This document shows positions 42,850-52,365 of a stretch of 64,000 bases of DNA, one piece after another. Under the pieces are notes generated by a model. The model had not been told where the DNA came from. It worked only from the letters and a program-made list of their open reading frames with translations, and ran no database searches. Position numbers and translations under genes: made by a program. This DNA comes from G965250275 sp965250275 (GTDB lineage Bacteria; Pseudomonadota; Alphaproteobacteria; Rhodobacterales; Rhodobacteraceae): contig OZ252297.1 of assembly GCA_965250275.1 (NCBI GenBank), forward strand, positions 1,736,001-1,800,000, given 5' to 3'. Each line of letters begins with the position of its first letter. The first letter of the stretch is position 1.

Positions 42850-45273
42850 TTACTCAGCAGCCACCATATGGGTTTCCGCTGCGTTTGACGTTGCAACCGG
42901 CTCCCACTTTAGCCCTCCGGAATAGCGCCACGCCATCCGACCATCCTGATCCAGCGCGAAGAGGTGCAGCCAGCGGTTGTCAAACAGATCCCGCACGCCG
43001 TCATGTTGCGCCAGTATCCGCGTCATGGCCTCGCGCGGTGCTTCGATGCAAACCGACAGGCGCAGGGGATCGTGCATCAGGGACGTGCCATCATGCACCG
43101 ACTGCCAGGGCAATCCGGGCCGTAACACGCCGCCATTACCTTCCACGACACCAAGCCCGCCGGAGACGTTGTGGATCAGCTTGTTGCCGCCCCCAAAAAC
43201 CTCTGGCGAGACCGAAGAGCCGTAGTACTGCAGGCTGATCCAGCTGGCGACCACAACGGGCGCGGTCATGATCAGTTCCAGAACGCCAAAACCCTCGTCC
43301 TGTTGCCAGTCATAGTCGTGCAGAAAGGCCCGCCCCGACAGCGACCCGCTCTGCGTACGGCTGCGGGGTGCGGCAATGAAAGCCTTGCAATTGGCCAGGG
43401 CCCATTCGGGGCGCGTTTCCGCCCAGTCACGGCTGCGCCGGGCAAGATCACCGGCGCCCTCGGCACGAGGCAGCCGCAAGGCGCGCTCACTGCGTGCAAC
43501 GGCACCGGCAGCTTCCAGCCAGGCGCGCGCCTGCCTCACATCAGAAGCATGCGCAGACGACGGGCTGTCCTGATCATAAAGCTTCACGTTGTCCGTTGTG
43601 GTATCGTGCAAGGCCCCGACAAAATGCGTGTCGCTCGGGATCGAGATGCCCTTGTCGACAAGTTCTGCCCGCACCTCGGTGTCATTGAGCAATCCCGCCA
43701 GCAGGCGTGCGTTGACCTCACCGGAGTAGCCACCACATGCACCACATTGCAGCGCGCTGGCATGGGCGTTGTTCGTGACCGTTGCGCCATGGCCCGCAAC
43801 GACGACCAGACGTGCAAAACCTTCGGTCAGAGACATGGCCCTGAGGATGGTGTTTGCGGCGTCCACGCGGGCGTCAAGCGGCAGCGGGGGGCTCAGCTGT
43901 GGCGCAGGATCGTTGGGCAGAGCAGGCGTGTGAAGCGCGAGCGAGTCCTTGACGAGCTTGGCGGCATAGACCGGCCCGGTCGCTTCCACAAAGGCAAACG
44001 AAGAGACCGCAGCCTGCCGGAACCGTCCCCAGGCGCGCACGGCCCGCTCGGACAATCGCGTCGCCCGATCGGCCGCGGCGTCTGCTGAGCTGCCGGATTG
44101 TGAATGCACCCCGGCGTTCAGAAGCACCGGCAAGCGGTGCTCGACCACATCCGATGCAAAACGTTTATGTCCGGTGGCCAGGCCGAAGAACCCGGCAAAT
44201 CCAAGTGTCCGAATCGAGGGGTCAACGGCTTCGAGCGCGCGCCGGAAAACTTCCGAGCGCACGTCGATGCAAAAGGCCATCTGCAGGGCGTCGCGTCCAC
44301 CATCCTGTGCGCTGGTCTGGGCTCCAAGCTGGTCGGCCAGCCGACGCTGCTCGGCACGTTCCGCAGCTTCCTGCAAAATCACGTCCACCATCATATCTTT
44401 GGACGGGACAAGCGGTGCGGCATGAGACGCTACGGAGGCTTGCCAGTCCTGGCTGATTGCGTCATCGGCGAGGTGATACAGGGCTTCCTCCCAAACCAGC
44501 CTGATCGCCAGCATCTCGACCCCGGTCCGGTCGGTGCCCCCGGCCAGTTCGGCCTGCCAGAGCTCATAGCGTGCGACCTGTGCCCAGCCGCCCAGATCCA
44601 TCAGCAAGGCGTGAAAGTAAGTGGGCAATGCCGCATCGCTCAGACCAAGCGTCCGAACGGCACGTGCGATGGCTGCATCCGCCGTCTCCGGCGCGTCGGC
44701 GACGAACTGGGCAAACCCTTTCAGCCCGGCGATTTCGGGCGTCAGGTCATGCGTGGCCGTCAGGCGCCAGGCAGCATAGGCGCCGCGCCCGTGCGGCGCG
44801 ATCCACAAGGCTTGTCCGGTATCAAAGTAAGATGCTGCCCAAGCCCCCAGCCGTTCCGTGATCAGGGCAGGCCAATCCGTCTCGGTGCTTGAAACCGTCA
44901 GTTGCGCAACTGTTGGCAAGGCTGCGGGGGCAGGGCGGGGGGTCTGCGCAGCCGCAATCACGTCTGCGGCGGATGTCGGACGGTTGGTGTCGGTGCAGGC
45001 GGCCCAGGCATCCGCCACATCGTCATAGCGGATCTGACCGCGCTCAATTTGGTCCGCATACCAGTGCCGAGGCATCGTGACTGCAGTGCCAGAGACCCGC
45101 GCCAGCCGCTCCCCGGCGATGGCGAGGGTCTCGCCGGATTGGCCGAGATATGGATTGACCGCAACGCTGGAGGCCAGGGGCCAAACCGGGGGTATGGCGC
45201 GCAGGGCCGCGTCTGCCTGTGACCAGAGGGCGTCTTCGCTGCTCAGCGTCGCGATGTCGGCGGGATGTGTCAT
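42850..45273 (-). CDS. dabA: DabA inorganic carbon uptake protein (DUF2309/UPF0753)
   Basis: An 807-residue peripheral membrane protein. The beta-carbonic-anhydrase-like zinc ligands are present: C335 and D337 in AFCIDVRSE, H495 in GHGATVTNN and C510 in LQCGACGG. Together with DabB it forms an energy-coupled pump that accumulates dissolved inorganic carbon as bicarbonate. ATG 45273 is chosen because the homologous N-terminus (THPADIATLSSEDALWSQAD) starts there; the frame upstream lies in the gap to dabB. The stop is 38 nt from the IS3 remnant. Confidence 0.93.
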   Translation of the reverse strand: MTHPADIATLSSEDALWSQADAALRAIPPVWPLASSVAVNPYLGQSGETLAIAGERLARVSGTAVTMPRHWYADQIERGQIRYDDVADAWAACTDTNRPTSAADVIAAAQTPRPAPAALPTVAQLTVSSTETDWPALITERLGAWAASYFDTGQALWIAPHGRGAYAAWRLTATHDLTPEIAGLKGFAQFVADAPETADAAIARAVRTLGLSDAALPTYFHALLMDLGGWAQVARYELWQAELAGGTDRTGVEMLAIRLVWEEALYHLADDAISQDWQASVASHAAPLVPSKDMMVDVILQEAAERAEQRRLADQLGAQTSAQDGGRDALQMAFCIDVRSEVFRRALEAVDPSIRTLGFAGFFGLATGHKRFASDVVEHRLPVLLNAGVHSQSGSSADAAADRATRLSERAVRAWGRFRQAAVSSFAFVEATGPVYAAKLVKDSLALHTPALPNDPAPQLSPPLPLDARVDAANTILRAMSLTEGFARLVVVAGHGATVTNNAHASALQCGACGGYSGEVNARLLAGLLNDTEVRAELVDKGISIPSDTHFVGALHDTTTDNVKLYDQDSPSSAHASDVRQARAWLEAAGAVARSERALRLPRAEGAGDLARRSRDWAETRPEWALANCKAFIAAPRSRTQSGSLSGRAFLHDYDWQQDEGFGVLELIMTAPVVVASWISLQYYGSSVSPEVFGGGNKLIHNVSGGLGVVEGNGGVLRPGLPWQSVHDGTSLMHDPLRLSVCIEAPREAMTRILAQHDGVRDLFDNRWLHLFALDQDGRMAWRYSGGLKWEPVATSNAAETHMVAAE

Positions 45274-45298
45274 CTGAGATATCTCCGGGTTCAGGGGA

Positions 45299-46855
45299 TC
45301 AGGAGGAAGACCGGGCGGACCAGCCGCCAAGCGCACGGTCGAACACTGCGTTGGCATAAAGCCCGTTGGCGAGGTGTACGCGCAGACCGGCGGCGGCGGG
45401 ATGCCGCGCCCAGAGCGGAAAGAGTGCCTGCGCCACCGCAACGGTTCCGAAGCTGAAGAGTGCAAGAACGATCAGGGCCCATTCCAGTGGTCCAGGCGCT
45501 GGTGCCCCCGGCAGCACGCTGGCGGTCAGCCATGTGGCGAGAGCCTGAAGGGTGAAGTACCCGACTGCCGCGGCCAGCGAATAGAGCGACGTCCGCCGCG
45601 TCAGCACGCGGGGCGCGGCATCTGCCAGCCCTTGTGCCAGCAAGTAGGCCACGCCAAAGATCAGGATGGCGCCAAGCGCGATTTCCTGCGGTGATTTCCC
45701 GGTGAGCCCGAAGCTCAATCCAACAACGGCATAGATGGCCAGGGCGAGCAGAAAGGCCCGGAACACCGCGCCGGCCTTTGGAACGGCCACGGGGCCCGGG
45801 CGCCGGGTTGCGGCGACCGCTTCCACTGCGCCGCCCGAGGACAGAAAGGCGTGCGCTTTGTAGACCGAGTGGGCCACGATATGCAGCAAAGCCAGCGGAA
45901 AGAGCGCAAGGCCACACTGCAGCATCATGAACCCCATCTGTGCGACGGTGGACCATGCCAGGGCGGTTTTCACGGCCGGCTGGGTCAACATCACAAGCCC
46001 ACCAAAGAGGGCGGTGAACCCACCGACCATGACAAGGGCGGCCAGCACACCCGGCGCCGTCAGCATGACATCGGCGAACCGGATCAGCAAAAAGCCCCCT
46101 GCATTGATCACACCGGCATGCAACAAAGCGGAAACCGGCGTTGGCGTTTCCATCACTTCGGTCAGCCAGCCGTGGCTGGGGAACTGAGCCGATTTCAGAA
46201 GTGCGGCCACAGCGAAGAATCCGGCTGCCCAAAGCGCCTGCGCCGGAGCGATCCCGGCCTTGGCATCGGCGAGGATGGTCCCAATGTCTCCGGTGCCGTA
46301 ACCCCAGTAGAGCAGCACCGCGCCTGCGATCAAAGCTACGTCACCCGTGCGTGCAACCACCTGTTTCTTGTGGGCGGCGCGCCGGGCGGCGGGTCTGTCG
46401 GCATAAAAAAGCAACAAGCGGTGCAGCGCCAGACTGGTGACAATCCAGGAAACGACAAGCTGCGCCAGTGTGCCCGACATCACCAGCATCAGGACAGACG
46501 CAAGGGTCAGGCACATCCAGCCTGTGAACGCGCCCTGGCGATTTTCACCGTCCAGATACGTGGAGGAGTACCGCAGCACCACCCACCCGATCGACGACAC
46601 CAGCATCAGCATGATGACGCTCACCGCGTCGAGGCGCGCGGCGATGCTTGCGGCGCCGAAACCGATTGCGGGGCTGGTCTGCGGACCCGAGGACAAAAGG
46701 GTCACCAGGCTCCCGATGGCGACAACCACCGCGGCGAGTGCTGCACCTTCGGCGCACCGAGTGGCCAAATGCGGACGCAGGCCGGGGCCACGAAACGCCA
46801 CAGCGGCAGCTGCGATCAGAAGAAGTGGGGCCAGAAGCGGGAGCAGGTTTGCCAT
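45299..46855 (-). CDS. dabB: DabB, NuoL/MrpA-like proton channel subunit
   Basis: A 518-residue polytopic membrane protein related to complex I subunit NuoL and Mrp antiporter subunits. The conserved proton-channel segment KSAQFPSHGWLTEVMETPTPVSALLHAGVINAGG (given here as two motif ends, KSAQFPSHGWL and SALLHAGVINAGG) carries the family lysine and histidine. In a Dab pump the proton flux through DabB energises CO2 hydration at DabA. It is 25 nt upstream of dabA and divergent to a LysR gene. Confidence 0.92.
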   Translation of the reverse strand: MANLLPLLAPLLLIAAAAVAFRGPGLRPHLATRCAEGAALAAVVVAIGSLVTLLSSGPQTSPAIGFGAASIAARLDAVSVIMLMLVSSIGWVVLRYSSTYLDGENRQGAFTGWMCLTLASVLMLVMSGTLAQLVVSWIVTSLALHRLLLFYADRPAARRAAHKKQVVARTGDVALIAGAVLLYWGYGTGDIGTILADAKAGIAPAQALWAAGFFAVAALLKSAQFPSHGWLTEVMETPTPVSALLHAGVINAGGFLLIRFADVMLTAPGVLAALVMVGGFTALFGGLVMLTQPAVKTALAWSTVAQMGFMMLQCGLALFPLALLHIVAHSVYKAHAFLSSGGAVEAVAATRRPGPVAVPKAGAVFRAFLLALAIYAVVGLSFGLTGKSPQEIALGAILIFGVAYLLAQGLADAAPRVLTRRTSLYSLAAAVGYFTLQALATWLTASVLPGAPAPGPLEWALIVLALFSFGTVAVAQALFPLWARHPAAAGLRVHLANGLYANAVFDRALGGWSARSSS

Positions 46856-46914
46856 GTCGGTGTCCGTTGTTGCCTGTAGAGGTTGCCTCTCGAGATAGCG
46901 GGCCGCTTGACCGA

Positions 46915-46936
46915 ATAAAAATACAATGTAATTTAT
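46915..46936. promoter_or_regulatory. Candidate LysR operator between dabB and the LysR gene
   Basis: An AT-rich imperfect inverted repeat, ATAAAAATAC-AAT-GTAATTTAT, lies in the 107-bp divergent gap, which is otherwise GC-rich. It has the size and base content of a LysR-type binding site overlapping the divergent promoters. No binding is shown. Confidence 0.4.
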
Positions 46937-46962
46937 GAAACGTTCTGTTTTGAGAAACGATA

Positions 46963-47850
46963 ATGGCTGAGATCAACTACCATCATTTGCGGTATTTCTG
47001 GGCCGTGGCGCATGACGGCAACCTGACCCGCACGGCGGACCGGATGAACATTTCTCAGTCCGCCCTTTCCGTGCAGATTCGTAAACTTGAAGAGCGTTTG
47101 GGGCACGATCTATTTGAACGCCGGGGCCGTCAGCTGCATCTGACCGAAGCCGGGCGGATTGCTCTGGACCATGCAGACACCATCTTTGCGGCGGGCGAAG
47201 AACTGGTGAGCACGCTGAAGGAAACCGGCCGTGCCCGACAGGTGCTGCGCGTCGGAGCGTTGTCCACCTTGTCGCGCAACTTTCAGGTTGGGTTTCTGCG
47301 CCCGCTGCTGGGACGGACCGACATGGAGGTGATCCTACGGTCTGGCAGCGCACGGGAGTTGATGGAAGCGTTGAGCCGTCTGGATCTGGATGTTGTTTTG
47401 ACCAATCAGCCGCCGGCGCGCGACGCGTTGACGCCTCTGGTCGCAACTCGGATTGCCGGGCAGACCGTCGGATTGTTCGGGGCGCCCGATCTGATGACGG
47501 CGCCCGATCTGCCGACCTTGCTGTCCGCGCGTCCGATGATCCTGCCCACGGTTGAGAGCAGCATCCGGGCTGAGTTCAACGCTCTGGTGCAACGGCTCGA
47601 CATCCGGCCTCAGATCGCAGCGGAAGTCGACGATATGGCGATGATCCGGCTTCTGGCGCGTGAAGGCATCGGCATCGCCATCGTGCCGCCCATCGTCGTT
47701 CAGGATGAACTTGCCTCTGGTTTGCTGCTGGAATCTCCCTTTTCGCTGAACATCACCGAAAGTTTTTACGCCGTGACCATCGAGCGTCGGTTCCCTAATC
47801 CACTCCTGAAACCCCTTCTGTCCAAGGCACAGGCGATCGACGGCGACTGA
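46963..47850 (+). CDS. LysR-family regulator (NhaR-like), likely dab regulator
   Basis: A 295-residue LysR protein. The N-terminal winged helix is INYHHLRYFWAVAHDGNLTR, followed by RMNISQSALSVQIRKLEERL. The NYxHLxYFW start is typical of the NhaR-like branch. The C-terminal part is the LysR substrate-binding fold (TDMEVILRSGSARELMEAL). It is divergent to dabB with a shared promoter region, which suggests it controls the inorganic carbon pump. The ligand is unknown. Confidence 0.88.
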   Translation: MAEINYHHLRYFWAVAHDGNLTRTADRMNISQSALSVQIRKLEERLGHDLFERRGRQLHLTEAGRIALDHADTIFAAGEELVSTLKETGRARQVLRVGALSTLSRNFQVGFLRPLLGRTDMEVILRSGSARELMEALSRLDLDVVLTNQPPARDALTPLVATRIAGQTVGLFGAPDLMTAPDLPTLLSARPMILPTVESSIRAEFNALVQRLDIRPQIAAEVDDMAMIRLLAREGIGIAIVPPIVVQDELASGLLLESPFSLNITESFYAVTIERRFPNPLLKPLLSKAQAIDGD

Positions 47851-47970
47851 TCTGGCGCCCACTGGGCTGAGTTATCGGAGGCGTTCGAAAAAATGTCACT
47901 TGCGTCAAAATCGGCTATTCCTATCTGAGTGACGATCCGCGTCATGCGGAAAACTGTTAAGGAGTGGGCA

Positions 47971-48720
47971 ATGTGGGTTTTTCGGCGGGCTGCGCTGGCA
48001 GCGGCGGCAATCTTGGGCATTGTGACAATGGCGCAGGCTGAAATGAAAACGGTGACCGGCACCGTTGGTTATCTGGAGCGGATCGCTCTGCCGCCCGGGG
48101 CGGTGATGGATGTGCGGCTGCTGGATGTGTCCAAACAGGACGTCGCGGCCACGCAAATCTCCGCGCAAAGGATCGCGATGACGGGCGTTCCCCAGGAGTT
48201 TGCCTTGTCATACGACAGTGCTGTGATTGATCCCCGTTTCACCTATTCTGTCCGGGCGGACATCCTGTTGGACGGCAACGTTCTGTTCCGCACCACGCAG
48301 GCCTACCCAGTTTTGACCAACGGCGCGCCGGATCATGTTGAAATGACTCTGCAGCGCGCGGAATCCACCGCGACAGCGCCCGACCTGACGGGGACTGAGT
48401 GGATCGTTCAAGAGGTTGGCGGTCGTATGCTGGTCGCGAAGAACCCGCCCACCATCGCGTTTCCGTCTCAAGGGCGCGTCGCGATCTTTGGCGGATGCAA
48501 TCGCTACACCGGTGCGGTCGCACCGAAGAATGGCGAGTTGGAGTTCCCGGATGCGCTTGCAGGCACGATGATGGCCTGCCCGCCGGAACAGACCGAGCTG
48601 GAGCGCAATGTCATCGACACGCTTGAGCAGGTGACCGGCTACGTGGTTGCAGGCGGCGGCGGGTTGTCTCTGACCAACGACAACGGCATTGCCGTCATGC
48701 GTTTGATCCCGGCCAGCTGA
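47971..48720 (+). CDS. Exported YbaY-like plus META-domain protein
   Basis: A 249-residue protein from ATG 47971 with AAGGAG at 47959. A signal peptide (MWVFRRAALAAAAILGIVTM, cleaved near AQA) leads to a YbaY-type domain (KTVTGTVGYLERIALPPGAV, and FTYSVRADILLDG). The C-terminal 100 residues form a META/HslJ domain (LTGTEWIVQEVGG, IFGGCNRYTGAV, GTMMACPPEQTELE). Both domains are found in envelope-stress proteins; the exact role is unknown. Confidence 0.85.
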   Translation: MWVFRRAALAAAAILGIVTMAQAEMKTVTGTVGYLERIALPPGAVMDVRLLDVSKQDVAATQISAQRIAMTGVPQEFALSYDSAVIDPRFTYSVRADILLDGNVLFRTTQAYPVLTNGAPDHVEMTLQRAESTATAPDLTGTEWIVQEVGGRMLVAKNPPTIAFPSQGRVAIFGGCNRYTGAVAPKNGELEFPDALAGTMMACPPEQTELERNVIDTLEQVTGYVVAGGGGLSLTNDNGIAVMRLIPAS

Positions 48721-48726
48721 GCCGAC

Positions 48727-49494
48727 TTAGATCCCGGGCAAACCAACGGCAGCGCGACCTTCGTCGGTTTTCAGAGAGAAATCGGTTCCGGTATAGGCCG
48801 CTCCGTCTGGTCCGCAAAGAAAGGCGATGCCGCGAGCGACCCATTCGGCGGGAATGTGCACTGACGGGTCCAATTGACTGACCGGGTTGATCCCGGACGC
48901 CTTGATCGAAACCTGCATGTCCGTCGCAACGGTGCCCGGGCTGAGACCAACCACTGTGATCCCGTGCTCACGGTATTCCTTATCTCCGCACTTGGTCAGC
49001 GACAGGACCGCAGCCTTTGTCGCGCAATAGTGGCTCCAGCCCTCAAGCGCGCCGGTTGCGGCGCCGGAACTGATGTTGACGATGGTTCCGCTGCCTTGTG
49101 CCTGCATGACTGGCAAGGCGGCGCGCATCGCGTGATAAACGCCTTTGAGGTTCACGTCGACGACGTGATCCCATGCGTCGGGGTCACTGTCAGTGATCCG
49201 GGCAATCGGATCGATCAGACCGGCGTTGTTGACCACGATATCAACGCTGCCAAATGCCTCCTGAGTGTCGCCAACCAGTGCCGCAACAGCGTCGTACCGG
49301 GCCACGTCGCAGGGGACAGCGCGTGCGCGCCCTCCATTGGCGTTGATATCCGCAGCAATGGTGTCAATGGCGTCGTGACTGCGCGCGGCGAGGACGACAT
49401 TTGCACCTTCCGCGGCCAAGTGGCGGGCAGTTGCGGCACCGATGCCGCGGCTTGCACCGGTGATGATGGCGGTTTTTCCGGAAAGATCGGTCAT
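48727..49494 (-). CDS. Short-chain dehydrogenase/reductase
   Basis: A 255-residue SDR from ATG 49494. The motifs are TGASRGIGAATA (12-23), NNAG at about 88-91, and the catalytic triad Ser in NISSGAAT and Tyr-Lys in YCATKAAV. AARS after the second strand suggests NADP. The substrate is unknown. It is divergent to a LysR gene with a 95-bp gap, so it is a probable target of that regulator. The frame upstream of 49494 overlaps the LysR gene and is not used. Confidence 0.87.
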   Translation of the reverse strand: MTDLSGKTAIITGASRGIGAATARHLAAEGANVVLAARSHDAIDTIAADINANGGRARAVPCDVARYDAVAALVGDTQEAFGSVDIVVNNAGLIDPIARITDSDPDAWDHVVDVNLKGVYHAMRAALPVMQAQGSGTIVNISSGAATGALEGWSHYCATKAAVLSLTKCGDKEYREHGITVVGLSPGTVATDMQVSIKASGINPVSQLDPSVHIPAEWVARGIAFLCGPDGAAYTGTDFSLKTDEGRAAVGLPGI

Positions 49495-49589
49495 GGCAGT
49501 GCTCCAACTGGTTTGACCGGTTGCATAGCGCGCGCGGTGACGACGAGAAAGAGTAGGCAACGCAAGATATTCGTGCGAGAATTGCATGA

Positions 49590-50492
49590 ATGAACACTGA
49601 ATCGTTGCGAATAGTGATTCTTGTTGCAGAGCAGGGCAGCCTTGCTGGCGCCGCACGTGTGCTGTCGCGCGATCCGTCCTTCGTGTCTCGGGCGGTCGCA
49701 GCTGTCGAAGCAGAACTGGGCCTGCGGTTGTTTGAGAGGGGCACGCGCCATCTTTCGATCAGCGAAGCGGGGGCTGCATACCTAGCACGCATCGGGCCCC
49801 TGCTTGACCAGTTGGATGCGGCCCGCGACGACGCGGTGGCCGAAAGCCGCGCACCTGCGGGCCTGATGCGTGTGACGGCGTCTGTGGCCTATGCATGCGA
49901 AGTCCTGACCCCGCTCTTGCCCGCTTACCGTGCCGCCTTTCCCGGCATAAAGCTGGAGTTGATCCCTTCCGACGACATGCTGGATCTGAGGGCGAACCGT
50001 ATAGATCTGGCGTTGCGACTGACAGATGCGCCGGTTGGTGACCTGATCAGAACCCGGCTCCGATCGACGCGGTATCGGGTGGTCGCCTCGCCGACATGGT
50101 TAGAAACTCTGGTACCGCCCGAAAAACCCTCAGACCTCGCAGCACTCGACTGTCTGCGTTTTGCCTTGCCGGAGTATCGCGGCCGCTGGATCTTCCGCGA
50201 CAGGGTGGGGGAGGTGACGACAGTTCCGGTGGGCGGCTCCCTCGTCATCGGCAATGCGATGTGCCTTCGTCAGGCGGCAAGGGACGGTCTGGGCCCGGCG
50301 CTTCTGGCCGACTGGCTGATTGCGGACGATCTGAACGCCGGAAGGCTGGTCGCTCTGCTGGACGATTATGATGTCACGGCGACGTCTTTCGAAACTGCGG
50401 TCTGGGCGCTCTACCCAAGCCGGGATCACCTGCCGCGAAAAGTGCGGGCGACGATCGATTTCTTGCGGTCTGAGTTGCCCGAGGCGGTGTGA
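49590..50492 (+). CDS. LysR-family transcriptional regulator
   Basis: A 300-residue protein with a LysR-type N-terminus (LRIVILVAEQGSLAGAARVL and VSRAVAAVEAELGLRLFERG). The C-terminal periplasmic-binding-like part begins GLMRVTASVAYACEVL, as in the CrgA/PtxR group that often regulates a neighbouring oxidoreductase. It is divergent to the SDR gene. The inducer is unknown. Confidence 0.88.
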   Translation: MNTESLRIVILVAEQGSLAGAARVLSRDPSFVSRAVAAVEAELGLRLFERGTRHLSISEAGAAYLARIGPLLDQLDAARDDAVAESRAPAGLMRVTASVAYACEVLTPLLPAYRAAFPGIKLELIPSDDMLDLRANRIDLALRLTDAPVGDLIRTRLRSTRYRVVASPTWLETLVPPEKPSDLAALDCLRFALPEYRGRWIFRDRVGEVTTVPVGGSLVIGNAMCLRQAARDGLGPALLADWLIADDLNAGRLVALLDDYDVTATSFETAVWALYPSRDHLPRKVRATIDFLRSELPEAV

Positions 50493-50670
50493 CGGGCTGG
50501 TTTCTGGCCAACCCGGGTGACCGCCAACGTTTGTGTCGTGAGTGGTGCAGGTTCACGGCTAAGGCGCGTGAACGTGCGGGGAGTACCGGTCCGCGCACCG
50601 GCGAAAGGGTCTTATAGACCGTTTCACCGCGATGCGCGTCAGAGTGAGGATTTCTGACCGGTGGGCAAAC

Positions 50671-51531
50671 TCAGCAAACCTTGAACTTCGTCTCTTCGCT
50701 TTTGATCAGCCCGGCGTTGTACAAGACGCCCGCAAGCCGTTTTGCCGCTTCCAGCTCGTCATGGGTCCAAGCCGATGACACCTGATCGTGGCAATATTGC
50801 TCAAGAAGCGATTGCGGTTCTGCCGCTACTGTCTGCTGTTCGGGCTCGACTTCAGACGGGGTTTCCCGTTTGAACTGAACCACTTTGCTGTCTGCCAGCA
50901 CGTCTGCCGTTTCATCATCCACAAAAACATCTCCTTCGATACCGGCAAACTTACGGATCCGGTCGATACGCTCGTCCGTGCAATCCAACAACGCCGCCAT
51001 GGCGGACACTTTGCCCATTGGTTTTGTGCTGCCGACATAGCCGTAAGGGGCGCAGTCGGAACGTTTCAGCACACGATTCATGATCGGATCGATAACCGTA
51101 ACAATGTCGGATATCCCCGAGTCCCGGGCATACTCCAACGAAGCAGCCATCAGCTCGCATGTTGCGTAGCTCACGGAGTTCCGGGCGTTCCCACGCTCAA
51201 GAACTTCTGTGTCCACGCAGAATCGGGTTGATTCCCATAAGGTGGCGCTGCGCAACGGCGGCTCGCCATCCAAAATGTCCGAGAACACTTCCGAGAGCAT
51301 GTGAGGTCCGGTGGTCTGCAAGGCCCTGACACAGGACACGACGCGGCCATCATCGTTCAGGCCAATAACGTATGCCGGATCAAGCGAGTCAAACTCGTCG
51401 ATTTCTTTCCCATCAACGATTTCCACATCCCAGCCCAGGCGATCGCCGAAAACGCGGGCCCTCAGCCGGAACATTTCATCCAGAAGCCGTCCGTACCGGT
51501 GACGGTTGATACCGTCGATTACTATGATCAT
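50671..51531 (-). CDS. luxI: LuxI-type acyl-homoserine lactone synthase with C-terminal extension
   Basis: A 286-residue protein. The family's conserved residues are present at the canonical numbers: R24, F28, W34, D45, D48, R69, E100 and R103 (segments RLRARVFGDRLGW, EFDSLDPAYVI, SCVRALQ, ESTRF). It should make an acyl-homoserine lactone from S-adenosylmethionine and an acyl-carrier or acyl-CoA donor. Canonical LuxI proteins have about 200-220 residues; this one carries roughly 80 more, including an acidic linker (PSEVEPEQQTVAAEP) and a helical end (WTHDELEAAKRLAGVLYNAG). It lies 86 bp downstream of luxR on the same strand. Confidence 0.93.
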   Translation of the reverse strand: MIIVIDGINRHRYGRLLDEMFRLRARVFGDRLGWDVEIVDGKEIDEFDSLDPAYVIGLNDDGRVVSCVRALQTTGPHMLSEVFSDILDGEPPLRSATLWESTRFCVDTEVLERGNARNSVSYATCELMAASLEYARDSGISDIVTVIDPIMNRVLKRSDCAPYGYVGSTKPMGKVSAMAALLDCTDERIDRIRKFAGIEGDVFVDDETADVLADSKVVQFKRETPSEVEPEQQTVAAEPQSLLEQYCHDQVSSAWTHDELEAAKRLAGVLYNAGLIKSEETKFKVC

Positions 51532-51617
51532 GATTCTTCTCCGCTTCCCATTCGGTACGGAGATGATCCAACTTTTCGATCGGCTCCGCTATTGGGGGAA
51601 TCCCGTAGGTATGGTTA

Positions 51618-52319
51618 CTAAATGGGATAAATCAGGCCTAATCCGATCGCGCGACCGACGGCCTGAGATGTTGTGAGCGCCCCCAGTTTGGTCCGGCTTG
51701 ACCGCAAGTGGACCTCCACCGTGCGGTTTGAGATCGACAGGATATCCCCAACGTCATGCTGCGTTTTCCCTGCCGCAATCCATTGCAAAATCTCGATTTC
51801 CCGACCCGATAGCGCCGGGTGTGTCAGTTTTTGGGTCAGAGCGTGCGATTGCACGACACGATCGTGCAAATGCACCGCTGAATTCTGCAATTCACCAAGA
51901 ATCTTGGGCTTCAGCAGCTTCCACTCGTGGTCGGAACAGTTGCGGGTCACGCTGAAAAGGCCGACATCGCCATAAGGGCCGCGAACGGGGATGGTCAATC
52001 CTTGCTCGGAAATGCCGAAATCATGGGCGGCGTGAAACACCGTCCGGAAGGATTCTTCCTTGCGCAGCCTTTGCCAGTCGACCGGTGCAATGCTGCGACT
52101 CGCAGTCATCAAGGTTGGATCAGAGTGTTGGAACCCCTGATCAACGTAGCGGGTTTGCCACTCGTCCGGGTAATTCACAAAGCCGTGAACGGTCTGAGCA
52201 ATCGGATTCACGCCAGCATAGGCTGCGTAGTCGAGCTCATTTTCCTCGCAAACCGTGTCCAGAAAGGATCGCAAGTTATTCTCAGGAAACGGGAGCTTGC
52301 TCAGGTCAATGACTGACAA
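51618..52319 (-). CDS. luxR: LuxR-type quorum-sensing regulator
   Basis: About 233 residues. The N-terminal autoinducer-binding domain keeps the expected aromatic and Asp pattern (DEWQTRYVDQGFQHSDPTL, then PVDW). The C-terminal GerE-type helix-turn-helix is LSGREIEILQWIAAGKTQ, then VEVHLRSSRTKLGA. No ATG is available at the proper position; TTG at 52319 has GAAGAGG six nt upstream and is the chosen start, whereas the GTG at 52391 would overlap the XRE gene by 26 nt. Upstream neighbour of luxI, so it probably senses its lactone. Confidence 0.9.
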   Translation of the reverse strand: MSVIDLSKLPFPENNLRSFLDTVCEENELDYAAYAGVNPIAQTVHGFVNYPDEWQTRYVDQGFQHSDPTLMTASRSIAPVDWQRLRKEESFRTVFHAAHDFGISEQGLTIPVRGPYGDVGLFSVTRNCSDHEWKLLKPKILGELQNSAVHLHDRVVQSHALTQKLTHPALSGREIEILQWIAAGKTQHDVGDILSISNRTVEVHLRSSRTKLGALTTSQAVGRAIGLGLIYPI

Positions 52320-52365
52320 GGGTCGCCTCTTCTCACTTTTATGCCCCTGCTCGCGATCTTCACAT

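Noticed and set aside
50586..50620. Hairpins in the gap behind luxI
   Set aside because: CCGGT/ACCGG and GGTCT/AGACC can pair, but the stems are only 5 bp and the T-runs are short. They are too weak to call a terminator.
51596..51604. GGGAATCCC as a lux box upstream of luxI
   Set aside because: It is only 9 bp and not symmetric beyond that; lux boxes are about 18-20 bp. It may still be chance in a GC-rich region.
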